From Gammaproteobacteria bacterium (lineage in GTDB: Bacteria; Pseudomonadota; Gammaproteobacteria; Magnimaribacterales; Magnimaribacteraceae), in contig DTSY01000012.1 in NCBI GenBank assembly GCA_012965075.1, forward strand, positions 1-15,223: a DNA stretch of 15,223 nucleotides, read 5' to 3'. Both the position numbers and the translations under genes were made by a program. The stretch's first letter is position 1. The number at the start of each line of letters is the position of its first letter. Positions 1-7,761 of this stretch are shown one piece after another. The notes beneath the pieces were generated by a model. That model was not told the DNA's origin. It saw only the letters and a program-made list of their open reading frames with translations, and searched no databases.

Positions 1-457
1 TTCTAGATATTATTCCTTCCAAGTTTGATCTAACTAATACATATGGTTTAGGCTCACCTGTCTTAGGGTTAATATTTACATTGATTGGATGGTCTTTATC
101 TAAAAGGAAAATATCTCCGGTATTTGTTTCGAAGCTTATTATTTGTTTATCATCTTTTTTTATTAGCTGGTAATCAATAATAAGAAACGGTCTTTCTTCG
201 ACCTCTATTCTAATTTTTTCAACTGGGGTAACTAGATAATATTCTCCATCTTCATCTAACCTTAAGACCTTGCTAAAAAGTTTTACCATTCTTTCTCTGC
301 CGATCGGAGAGTTCATGAAAAACCACCTACCTTCCCTGTCAATTTTCATCTCAACATTCTCACAAAGTGGAGGATTCCATAAATGTACGGGTGGCAATTC
401 TTTATCTTTGTAATTTGAAATTTGTTTCAGTATTGATGCTGGGTTTGGTTTATTCAA
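1..457 (-). CDS. DUF1285 family protein, 3' end beyond window
   Basis: I translated this frame by hand. It is open from a TTG at 457 to the window edge, giving 152 codons. The sequence contains PPVHLWNPP near residue 22, a middle stretch YYLVTPVEKIRIEVEE, and TGEPKPYVLVR near the end, which together resemble the DUF1285 family as I recall it. Family members are about 180 residues, so probably 20-30 C-terminal residues are missing. Function is unknown; the family occurs in proteobacteria as a small soluble protein. No in-frame ATG lies upstream before the preceding gene; the first internal ATG would delete the conserved N-terminal motif, so TTG is chosen. Purine-rich AGGA (470-473) and GAG (464-466) precede it. 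The LysE-family stop lies 14 nt upstream, so it is probably the last or a late gene of the envelope operon. Confidence 0.8.
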   Translation of the reverse strand, partial: MNKPNPASILKQISNYKDKELPPVHLWNPPLCENVEMKIDREGRWFFMNSPIGRERMVKLFSKVLRLDEDGEYYLVTPVEKIRIEVEERPFLIIDYQLIKKDDKQIISFETNTGDIFLLDKDHPINVNINPKTGEPKPYVLVRSNLEGIISR

Positions 458-471
458 AGAAGTCTCAGATC

Positions 472-1089
472 CTAATAGGTTTGTTGAAATAATATTTGAA
501 TAGCTATTAATAACAAGAAAAATCCAGTAACTTTTTCCAGTAATGGAATTATATTTCTAAACCGTTCAATTCCTTTTTTATTTGTTAATAAAATACTTAC
601 AAACACAAACCAAATAAAAGTTGCTACTGACATGTAGATTCCCAATAAACTCTTAACAATTATTCCTATTTCTTTGTTTAAAACCAAAGCAAAGACTGTT
701 ATGAAAAAAATTAAAGCTTTTGGATTTAAAACATTTGTTAGCAGTCCTGTAGTTACTGACCTTAACTGATTTCCAGCTTGGCCTATAGAATCTTCAGCTA
801 ACTTGTTGGAACTTTTTGAAACCAGGGAAACTATTCCTAAATAACCAATATATAAAGAAGCTAATAATTTAAGGTACCAAAATAGATCTGGTTGATTTTG
901 TAGAAGTATACTTAGCCCCGTAAGAGATAAAGCTACATGAAATAATATTCCTATAGCTATTCCAAAACTAGTCCAAATTGCTACTCTTCTTCCATACCGT
1001 AAGCATTGTCTACTGACTAAGATAAAATCTGGGCCTGGGCTTGCAACAGCAAATAAATGAAGCATGGCAATTGTCAAAAAAATAGACAT
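472..1089 (-). CDS. LysE/RhtB family amino-acid exporter
   Basis: This is a 205-residue inner-membrane protein of the LysE/RhtB translocator family, which exports amino acids or related small metabolites. The length is typical. The family signature SPGPDFILVSRQCLRYGRR sits at residues 17-35, and a second conserved block, NVLNPKA, is at 119-125. About six hydrophobic segments can be seen (roughly 3-20, 38-64, 70-92, 118-138, 145-168 and 184-202). The substrate cannot be read from sequence. Its ATG overlaps the murB stop in a TAATG, implying translational coupling. Its place at the end of a cell-envelope operon gives no clear functional link. The family assignment is firm and the substrate is unknown. 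Confidence 0.9.
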   Translation of the reverse strand: MSIFLTIAMLHLFAVASPGPDFILVSRQCLRYGRRVAIWTSFGIAIGILFHVALSLTGLSILLQNQPDLFWYLKLLASLYIGYLGIVSLVSKSSNKLAEDSIGQAGNQLRSVTTGLLTNVLNPKALIFFITVFALVLNKEIGIIVKSLLGIYMSVATFIWFVFVSILLTNKKGIERFRNIIPLLEKVTGFFLLLIAIQILFQQTY

Positions 1090-2096
1090 TAAAAAATCTT
1101 AGGTTCAACTTCTAGTTCTACTTGTGTCTTTTCATAAATATCTTTTGCAATGACAGAAGACAGCTTTATTAATTGTTCGCTATTTGATCCTTTATCCGCA
1201 ATTAAAACTAAAGCATGTTTTTCAGACACTCGAACATTCCCTTGCTTTTTACCTTTCCATCCTGCGTTTTCAATTAAAAAAGCTACTGGAACTTTATAAG
1301 TTAAATCTTTAGGGTTTTTAAAATGAGGAAGATCAACGTTCTTCTTTTTTAATTTGTTAAAAGTCATCTCATCTAGTATTAAGTTCTTAAAAAAACTTCC
1401 TACATTAGGTTCTACCTTAAAATCAGGCAGTATTTGGTTTCTTATAGATGTAACAGCTCTACAAACCTGATAAGGGGTAGCACGATTAGGATTGATATCG
1501 TCTTTTATAAGGTAGTTTTTTAAAGACTTATAACTAGTATTTACTTTAGGTTCTTTAGATAATTTAAGCTTGATTGAGGTGATCATTAAATCATCTTTTT
1601 TCTTAAAAATACTCTCTCTATAACTAAATTTACACTCTTTGTTTGTCATTAAAATAAGTTCATTAGTCTTTATATTAAGAGCCTCAAGAGATACTAATTT
1701 AGAGCTAATTTCTTCTCCATAAGCGCCTATATTTTGTACAGGAGCTGCTCCAACAGATCCAGGAATTAAAGATAAGTTTTCTAAACCAAATAATTGATTC
1801 TCCAATGACCACAAAACAACCTCATTCCAGTTTTCCCCTGCTCCCAAATTAACTTCATTTCTATTAATGTTTCTACCTGGAATCGAAACCTTTAATACAC
1901 CTCCTTCAATATCTCTTGTTAAAACTATATTAGTGCCATCCCCCAATAACTTTATAGGTATATTTTTATTTAAACAGTAATCTATAAATTCGTGACTTTC
2001 TTCAACAGAATGCACCTCACAGAAAAACTCAGCTTTATGATCAAACCTGAAGTTGTTTTGTTCTTTTAAAGAATGATTTTGTTTTATCTCAATCAT
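1089..2096 (-). CDS. murB: UDP-N-acetylenolpyruvoylglucosamine reductase MurB
   Basis: This cytoplasmic FAD enzyme reduces UDP-GlcNAc-enolpyruvate with NADPH to UDP-MurNAc, the second committed step of peptidoglycan synthesis. At 335 residues it matches the E. coli-type (type I) enzyme. The FAD-binding N-terminal domain carries LGDGTNIVLT (51-60) and IPGSVGAAPVQNIGAYGEE (111-129). The substrate-domain motif SYRES (158-162) supplies the conserved Arg160. GSFFKN (233-238) contains the proton-donating Ser234, and the C-terminal LEVEP holds the catalytic Glu, most likely Glu329. The ATG at 2096 lies inside the kdsB 3' end, with an 8-nt overlap. murB follows kdsB closely in Pseudomonas too, so this is an ancestral neighbourhood. 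Confidence 0.96.
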   Translation of the reverse strand: MIEIKQNHSLKEQNNFRFDHKAEFFCEVHSVEESHEFIDYCLNKNIPIKLLGDGTNIVLTRDIEGGVLKVSIPGRNINRNEVNLGAGENWNEVVLWSLENQLFGLENLSLIPGSVGAAPVQNIGAYGEEISSKLVSLEALNIKTNELILMTNKECKFSYRESIFKKKDDLMITSIKLKLSKEPKVNTSYKSLKNYLIKDDINPNRATPYQVCRAVTSIRNQILPDFKVEPNVGSFFKNLILDEMTFNKLKKKNVDLPHFKNPKDLTYKVPVAFLIENAGWKGKKQGNVRVSEKHALVLIADKGSNSEQLIKLSSVIAKDIYEKTQVELEVEPKIF

Positions 2097-2817
2097 TTAG
2101 AATTAATGTTCTAGCTTTAGTTAAATCTTCTTCTGTATCTATACCTATATGCCCATTAGATAAAGACTCAATAGCTCCAATTCTCTTACCCCTATCAAGG
2201 GCTCTGAGTTGCTCTAATCTTTCTTTCTTTTCATTCTCACTTTGATTCCATCTCACAAAGTCCCTAATGAATTCAACTTTGTAGGCATAAACTCCAATAT
2301 GCAGAGCTCTCATTAACAGACTACTTTCTATAAAGTCTCTTCTTCTAGAAAAACCTTTTACAGCTCCTTCTTTATCCACCCATAACTTCACAAGGTTTGG
2401 GTCACTTTGATTTTGTTTATCTGTAAAATTTGAAAAAAGAGTGCCTATATCGAATCTCTTTTCCTTGATAAAAAACTTAGCTAAATTATCTATATCGCTA
2501 AAGTTTAGAAAAGGCTCGTCTCCCTGAAGATTTACTATTACTGTATCTGAAGTGAGATTCAATATTTCCGTCATCTCTGCAACTCTATCTGTACCAGTTA
2601 AATGCTCAGGTTTCGTCATTACAGCTTTAGCTCCAAATGAAGAACAGCAATCAAGGATCTCTTTATGATCAGTCGCTACATAAACCTCTTTAGCTTTACT
2701 CTGTTTAGCTAGCCCATAAACTCTTTCAATCATTGGCTTACCTCCAATATCTATCAAGGGTTTGCCTGGTAATCTACTTGAAGAGAATCTTGCAGGAATA
2801 ATTACGATGAAAGACAT
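2089..2817 (-). CDS. kdsB: 3-deoxy-manno-octulosonate cytidylyltransferase (CMP-KDO synthetase)
   Basis: KdsB activates KDO with CTP to CMP-KDO, the donor for the inner core of LPS; it acts in the cytoplasm. With the chosen start it has 242 residues (E. coli 248). Visible motifs are the nucleotide-binding N-terminus IPARFSSSRLPGKPL (7-21), TGTDR (74-78), LQGDEP (97-102), HIGVYAY (173-179), LEQLRAL (201-207) and GIDTEEDL (225-232). Start choice: an in-frame GTG at 2820 would add one residue, but the ATG at 2817 gives the family-typical N-terminus MSFIVIIPAR and a TGATG overlap with the ycaR stop. The 3' end overlaps murB by 8 nt. Confidence 0.96.
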   Translation of the reverse strand: MSFIVIIPARFSSSRLPGKPLIDIGGKPMIERVYGLAKQSKAKEVYVATDHKEILDCCSSFGAKAVMTKPEHLTGTDRVAEMTEILNLTSDTVIVNLQGDEPFLNFSDIDNLAKFFIKEKRFDIGTLFSNFTDKQNQSDPNLVKLWVDKEGAVKGFSRRRDFIESSLLMRALHIGVYAYKVEFIRDFVRWNQSENEKKERLEQLRALDRGKRIGAIESLSNGHIGIDTEEDLTKARTLILND

Positions 2818-3002
2818 CACTCTTTTAATTCATCTTCTTTTAGCTTTCTAGCTTCTTCAGGAAGCATGATAGGAATACCATCTCTTATGGGGTAAGCTAA
2901 TTTACTTTCATAACAGAGAAGTTCTTCACCTATTTGTACTAAAGAATTTTTGGATATAGGACAAACAAGAATTTCCATTAACTTAGGATCTATATTACTC
3001 AT
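2817..3002 (-). CDS. ycaR: Trm112/YcaR family small protein
   Basis: This 61-residue protein belongs to the YcaR/UPF0434 branch of the Trm112 family. Diagnostic features are LMEILVCPISKNSL near the N-terminus and LAYPIRDGIPIMLPEEAR (35-52). Its exact function is uncertain; Trm112-like proteins are small zinc-binding partners of methyltransferases, and YcaR is consistently encoded between lpxK and kdsB. Only Cys14 and Cys30 remain of the zinc-ligand pattern: the CPxC position is CPIS (Ser17). Loss of these cysteines is, as I recall, common in proteobacterial members, so this is probably not a sign of decay. The start overlaps the lpxK-domain stop in ATGA (4 nt) and the stop overlaps the kdsB start. 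Confidence 0.92.
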   Translation of the reverse strand: MSNIDPKLMEILVCPISKNSLVQIGEELLCYESKLAYPIRDGIPIMLPEEARKLKEDELKE

Positions 3003-5833
3003 TTAACTTTCTCTTTTATTTCATTGACCAATTGAAGTGCAAATTCATCTGGTAATTCAGCTTCTATTTTTAAAACCCAAATATTCTTTACCTGTATTTT
3101 ATGACATCTTGCAGCGTCTTTTTCTGTCATAACTATAGGTAACTGTTCTGAAAAAGTAAGGTCGTCTTCTGTAAATTGATAATGATCTGGAAATGAATGT
3201 TCGATAACTTTGAAGTTTAATTCCTTTAATGTTGTAAAAAATTTTGAAGGATTTCCAATGCCGGCAACACCATGAATTACTTTACCCAGAGGCCAGGAAT
3301 TTAAAGTAACTTTCTTCTGATCCGAAAGTCGTACCCATTCAGTTGCTTTATATTTCATTATGGCATTCTCATTTATACCTTGTTTAGATAAAGACTTATT
3401 AGAACTAACAATAAAATCAACTGATTCAATCCTTTTAACTGGCTCCCTTAAAGGACCTGCAGGTAAACATAGTTCATTGCCAATGCCTCTAGAACCGTCG
3501 AAAATCACAATTTCTATATCTCTATTGAGTTGATAATGCTGAAGCCCATCATCACTTATAATTACATTACAATCAGTTTCTTCAATCATTTGTTTTGCCG
3601 CCGCTACTCTATTTGGCGAAACATATACAGGGACTTTTGCATTCTGATAGATTAATTTTGGTTCATCCCCAGACATTCTTACCCGAGTTGAATCTTCCAT
3701 AACCAACGGATACTTTTTAGCTTTGCCTCCATATCCCCTACTTATAACACCTGGCTTATAACCTAAGTCTAAGAGTTTCTTAGATAACCAGATTACAAAA
3801 GGTGTTTTTCCTGTACCGCCTGCTACTATATTACCGACTACAATAAGAGGAATATTTGCCTTCCAAGACTTGGTTTTCCCTGTTAAGAATTTCTTTAATC
3901 TCAGCTCTGATACCTTTTTTGTTACTAAAGATAGTGGCCATAAGAGCCATAACCAGTAACTTCTGTTGTACCAAGCTTTTTCTAGATAAGGGGTATGGTC
4001 TTTAGAAATAGGTAAAGAGCCTAAGTCAAAGTCTTCAGGTTGTTTAGCTATTTCTATTTGTTGAGAGATAAGATCATCTTTAAACTGCTTTGCGTGAAGA
4101 CTTGCATAATGCTTCCCCTTCTTTAATAGTTCTTTATGAGTGCCTTGCTCAACAATCTTTCCTTCTTCTAAAACTACAATCTTGTCTGCATTTTCTATGG
4201 TAGACAGCCTATGAGCTATGACTAAAGTAGTACGCCCTTTGGTCAGTTCAGACATTGCGTCTTGGATGTATTCTTCAGATTCTGAATCTAGAGCTGAAGT
4301 GGCCTCATCAAGAATTAAAATTGGAGCATCCTTTAATATAGCTCTAGCTATAGCTATTCTTTGTCTTTGCCCGCCAGATAAGAGAACCCCATCATCACCA
4401 ACGACTGTCTCATATCCATCTGGCATAGCTTTAACAAACTCATCAGCATGGGCTTTCTTTGAAGCTGACTGTATTAAATCAAAATCTTCTTCTATAGATC
4501 CATAACTTATGTTCTTATTTACAGTGTCATTGAATAAAGTGATATTTTGTCCTACTAATGAAATATGAGACCTTAGGTTATTTATTTCGTAATCCTCTAG
4601 AGAGATTCCATCCAAACTTATCTCACCCTTAAAATCATCATAAAATCTGGGAATAAGACTAACTAAAGATGTTTTACCCGCACCAGATTTACCTACAAAA
4701 GCTACGGTCTCTCCTGGATCAATAGTAAGATTTATATTTGTAAGGACCTCTGGAGATTCTTGGTTATATGAGAAAAACAGATCTTTAAATTCTATTAGGC
4801 CTTTAATCTGTTCATTCTCATAAGTTCCTTCATTCTTCTCAGGCTCTTCATCAAGCTGTTCAAAAATATCACTAGCTGCAGCTAATCCTTTCTGAATTTG
4901 ACTATTTATTTCTGACAGTTGCCTTACAGGCTTAGCTAACATGCCAGCAGCCCCAAAAAAAGCAACAAATCCACCTGGACTCATGTCTTTTAAGACTGAG
5001 GGATCAAGCGCAAGCCAAGTTATTAAAGCCAAAGCTGCTGAAACCAACAACTGTATTAGGGGAGAAGCGAGAGCGTTAGTTGCTTCAAGTTTTAGATTCT
5101 GTACTCTATTATTGTCACTAGCTTTAAAGAATCGATTCACTTCGTAATCTTTACCTCCAAAAGCCTTAACTTCCTTGTAAGCACTGATCGTCTCAGAAGC
5201 AACATGTGTTACATCGCCCATAGCTGTTTGAATTCGGCTACTAATTTTTCTTAACCTCCTACCTGCAAATCCAACTACTAGAGCAATAAATGGAGCTGCT
5301 AAAAAGAAAATGGAAGCTAATTGAAAATTTAAAAACATTAAGTAGGAGACCAGTCCAATTACCAGAAGCCCTTCCCTTATAAGAATTTTTAAAGCACTGG
5401 TTGCTGCTCCAGTTACTTGCATAACGTTAAAGGTAATTCTTGAAACTAAGTGTCCAGAACTCCTAGTATCAAAAAAAGAGCTCGGTAAAACTGGTATTTT
5501 GTTAAAAAGGTCAGTTCTGAGCTCATGAACTAATCTATTAGAAATAGATGCAAGGAGATAGTTACCGATAAAAAAACTTATCCCTCTAACTAGAGCAATT
5601 AGGATTAATAAGATAGGCCATATGAGCCTCAAGTCATCTGTTGGATTATTTGTATAATCTATGACACGTTTCAACCATTCTGCAAAGGCTACTTGCGAAC
5701 CCGCGAAGACTGCAAACCCTAAAATACTTATTAAGAATTGAGGTAAGTATGGAAATACATAGGATATAAGCCTTCCATATACCTTAAGATCAGAAGCTTT
5801 AACTTTATTTAAAATATCAGCCTTTTCCACCAC
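2999..5833 (-). CDS. msbA-lpxK: MsbA-LpxK fusion: lipid A flippase / tetraacyldisaccharide 4'-kinase
   Basis: A single 944-residue frame joins two lipid A proteins. Residues 1-583 form MsbA, the ABC exporter that flips core-lipid A across the inner membrane. About six membrane helices lie in residues 22-310, followed by a nucleotide-binding domain with Walker A GKSGAGKTS (381-389), Q-loop Gln429, LSGGQ (485-489), Walker B ILILDE (505-510) and His541. Residues 617-944 form LpxK, the kinase that phosphorylates the 4' position of lipid A disaccharide: P-loop GNIVAGGTGKTP (667-678), SRGYGGK (698-704), SGDEP (721-725), DDGLQHYQLNRD (761-772), FPDHY (881-885) and TEKD (903-906). The linker (584-616) has no ATG, GTG or TTG in frame. 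Two GTG codons (5833 and 5830) compete as start; AGG at 5838-5840 gives the second better spacing. Each half is full length compared with the separate E. coli proteins. Confidence 0.93.
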   Translation of the reverse strand: MVEKADILNKVKASDLKVYGRLISYVFPYLPQFLISILGFAVFAGSQVAFAEWLKRVIDYTNNPTDDLRLIWPILLILIALVRGISFFIGNYLLASISNRLVHELRTDLFNKIPVLPSSFFDTRSSGHLVSRITFNVMQVTGAATSALKILIREGLLVIGLVSYLMFLNFQLASIFFLAAPFIALVVGFAGRRLRKISSRIQTAMGDVTHVASETISAYKEVKAFGGKDYEVNRFFKASDNNRVQNLKLEATNALASPLIQLLVSAALALITWLALDPSVLKDMSPGGFVAFFGAAGMLAKPVRQLSEINSQIQKGLAAASDIFEQLDEEPEKNEGTYENEQIKGLIEFKDLFFSYNQESPEVLTNINLTIDPGETVAFVGKSGAGKTSLVSLIPRFYDDFKGEISLDGISLEDYEINNLRSHISLVGQNITLFNDTVNKNISYGSIEEDFDLIQSASKKAHADEFVKAMPDGYETVVGDDGVLLSGGQRQRIAIARAILKDAPILILDEATSALDSESEEYIQDAMSELTKGRTTLVIAHRLSTIENADKIVVLEEGKIVEQGTHKELLKKGKHYASLHAKQFKDDLISQQIEIAKQPEDFDLGSLPISKDHTPYLEKAWYNRSYWLWLLWPLSLVTKKVSELRLKKFLTGKTKSWKANIPLIVVGNIVAGGTGKTPFVIWLSKKLLDLGYKPGVISRGYGGKAKKYPLVMEDSTRVRMSGDEPKLIYQNAKVPVYVSPNRVAAAKQMIEETDCNVIISDDGLQHYQLNRDIEIVIFDGSRGIGNELCLPAGPLREPVKRIESVDFIVSSNKSLSKQGINENAIMKYKATEWVRLSDQKKVTLNSWPLGKVIHGVAGIGNPSKFFTTLKELNFKVIEHSFPDHYQFTEDDLTFSEQLPIVMTEKDAARCHKIQVKNIWVLKIEAELPDEFALQLVNEIKEKVK

Positions 5834-5838
5834 TTTAC

Positions 5839-6495
5839 CTATAAGTTAAATATTTTTTTTGTTCTAGATGATAAAGAAACATCATGTGTTGCGATAATTA
5901 AACTAATATTGAATTCATCAGACAACTCCAAGATAGTATTTGATACTTTAAGTGCATTATAAGCATCTAGATCTCCGGTTGGTTCGTCCATAATTAAACA
6001 AGATGGTGAATTAGATAAAGATCTAGCCACAGCAACTCTTTGCCTTTCCCCACCTGATAATTCTGAAGGTTTATGATCCATCCGATTTTCCAAATTAACT
6101 TTCTTTAGTAAACGACTACTTTTTTCATTAGCTTCTTCCATATTTAACCCTGAAATTAACATTGGTAAAGATACATTCTCAAGAGCAGTAAACTCAGGAA
6201 GTAAATGATGAAATTGGTAAACAAAACCTATTTCTTTATTCCTTATTGAAGCTCTCTCCTTATCATTTAAATTATTTATGTCTTTTTCTTTATAAAAAAC
6301 TTTACCTGCCGAAGGGCTGTCTAAACCTGACAGAACATTTAGAAAGGTTGTTTTTCCAGAACCAGATGGCCCGACGATTGAAACACTGGTTGACTGTTCT
6401 AAGGTGAAATCTATATTTTTTAAGACTTCCACTGTTTTATTTCCTTGATAGAAACTCTTTGAAATATTTGAACACTTAAATATTAATTTACTCAT
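5839..6495 (-). CDS. lolD: Lipoprotein-releasing system ATP-binding protein LolD
   Basis: LolD is the ATPase of the LolCDE complex, which extracts outer-membrane lipoproteins from the inner membrane and hands them to LolA. It is 218 residues (E. coli about 233). Walker A GPSGSGKTT is at 42-50, and the Q-loop region YQFHHLLPEFTALENV at 93-108 is characteristic of LolD. The signature LSGGERQ (146-152), Walker B CLIMDE (166-171), the D-loop DLD and switch His204 are intact. The ATG overlaps the upstream permease gene by 8 nt, so the ATPase is translationally coupled to its membrane partner. The stop lies 5 nt before the first msbA-lpxK GTG. It is soluble and membrane-associated through the permease. 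Confidence 0.95.
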   Translation of the reverse strand: MSKLIFKCSNISKSFYQGNKTVEVLKNIDFTLEQSTSVSIVGPSGSGKTTFLNVLSGLDSPSAGKVFYKEKDINNLNDKERASIRNKEIGFVYQFHHLLPEFTALENVSLPMLISGLNMEEANEKSSRLLKKVNLENRMDHKPSELSGGERQRVAVARSLSNSPSCLIMDEPTGDLDAYNALKVSNTILELSDEFNISLIIATHDVSLSSRTKKIFNL

Positions 6496-7732
6496 GTCTA
6501 AGTACTTCGGCTGGGTTTATTTTAGAAGCTAATCTGGATGGATAAAAACTTGCTAAAACAGTTAGAGATAAAGAGGTCAAACAAATAACGGCTATCCAAC
6601 TTAATCTAAAGTCAACTGGAAAATAATTAATAAAGTAGACCTCTAAAAACTTTATACCCAATAAACTCTCTAGAAAACTAACAATGGGACCTAGAAAATA
6701 AGTAATTAACAAACCTATTAATAAACCTAAAAGAGTCCCAGTAAGACCTATCAAACTCCCAAAATACATAAAAATTCTTTGGACAAAGGACTGAGTTGCT
6801 CCAATAGTCATAAGTATTGCTATTTGAGATCTCTTTTCATTAATAGTCATAACTGAAAGGGAAACAATGTTAAAAACCGCTATTACTATTACTAGGGAGA
6901 GTAAAAGAAAAACTAGAAACTTCTCCATATTAATTGCCTTAAATAAAGTGCCATAGGTATTTGTCCAATTACTTGAAGAGTAGTAAGTATTGAGTGCTTG
7001 ATTAACCTTAACAGTGTCTAACTTAACCAGATTAGGAGCTTGAAAAAGATCTTTATATCTAATCCTTATTCCATGGACAGCATTATTCATTCTAAGTAAT
7101 TTTTGAGCATTGGTTATGTTTATATAAGCAAAAGACTGATCCATTTCTGGTGCACCTATGCTAAAAATTCCAGTTACTTTAAATCTTTTAGTGCGAGGGA
7201 GAATTCCAGCAAGTCCTAAAGTTGTATCAGGAACAAGTACATTAACCATATCGCCAACATTCACCCCTAATTGGAAAGCAAGTATATCTCCGATAATAAC
7301 CCCATATTTTTCTTCATTAATTGAATTCCAAGAACCATCTATTATTCTTGAACTAACAATAGAAACATTCTGTTCTAAAATAGAATCTACTCCAAAGATA
7401 TAAATTCCCTTTAAAGACTCTGAAGAACTTATTAAGCCTTGAGACTCTATATATGGAGAAGTAGCTTCAATTTCTTTACTCTCTGAAAGAATGTCTCTGA
7501 CTTGAGAAACTTGATCAACTTTTATACCTCCTATAATAGATGCATGAGGAATTGACTGAAGAACCCTTTCCCTCAATTCCTTTTCAAATCCATTCATTAC
7601 AGAAGACACTAGGATTAAGACAGCCACACCTAGAGCAACACCTATAAATCCAGCAGAGGATACAAAAGATAAGAAACCGGATTTCTTACCCCTTAAGTAC
7701 TTAATAGCTATAAATAACGGTAAAGAGGTCAT
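6488..7732 (-). CDS. LolC/LolE-family lipoprotein-releasing permease
   Basis: This is the transmembrane subunit of the lipoprotein release ABC system (MacB/FtsX-like fold). Its 414 residues match LolC or LolE. The N-terminus FIAIKYLRGKKSGFLSFVS and the LGVAVLILVSSVMNGFE segment (TM1, about 22-46) are family hallmarks. A large periplasmic domain (about 50-268) contains FKVTGIFSIGAPEMDQSFAYI (184-204). Three more helices follow (about 272-297, 322-350 and 378-398), with PAEVLRHE at the end. In E. coli this protein exists as a LolC/LolE pair; only one copy is visible here, in the position of lolC. It could be LolC with LolE encoded elsewhere, or a LolF-type homodimer subunit. The Shine-Dalgarno sequence before the ATG is weak. 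The aldehyde dehydrogenase stop lies 29 nt upstream. Confidence 0.9.
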   Translation of the reverse strand: MTSLPLFIAIKYLRGKKSGFLSFVSSAGFIGVALGVAVLILVSSVMNGFEKELRERVLQSIPHASIIGGIKVDQVSQVRDILSESKEIEATSPYIESQGLISSSESLKGIYIFGVDSILEQNVSIVSSRIIDGSWNSINEEKYGVIIGDILAFQLGVNVGDMVNVLVPDTTLGLAGILPRTKRFKVTGIFSIGAPEMDQSFAYINITNAQKLLRMNNAVHGIRIRYKDLFQAPNLVKLDTVKVNQALNTYYSSSNWTNTYGTLFKAINMEKFLVFLLLSLVIVIAVFNIVSLSVMTINEKRSQIAILMTIGATQSFVQRIFMYFGSLIGLTGTLLGLLIGLLITYFLGPIVSFLESLLGIKFLEVYFINYFPVDFRLSWIAVICLTSLSLTVLASFYPSRLASKINPAEVLRHE

Positions 7733-7761
7733 GACCGAAGTGAAAGTTTCTTTTAATTTTC

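Noticed and set aside
2818..2820. GTG as the kdsB start
   Set aside because: The next codon is ATG, matches the family N-terminus and forms a TGATG overlap with ycaR, so it is preferred.
2817..3002. Degenerate zinc site of YcaR as evidence of decay
   Set aside because: Loss of the cysteines is, as far as I recall, common in proteobacterial YcaR proteins, and the rest of the protein is well conserved.
4218..4505. Plus-strand open frame within msbA-lpxK
   Set aside because: It is antisense to the ABC domain motifs; the minus-strand frame is clearly the coding one.
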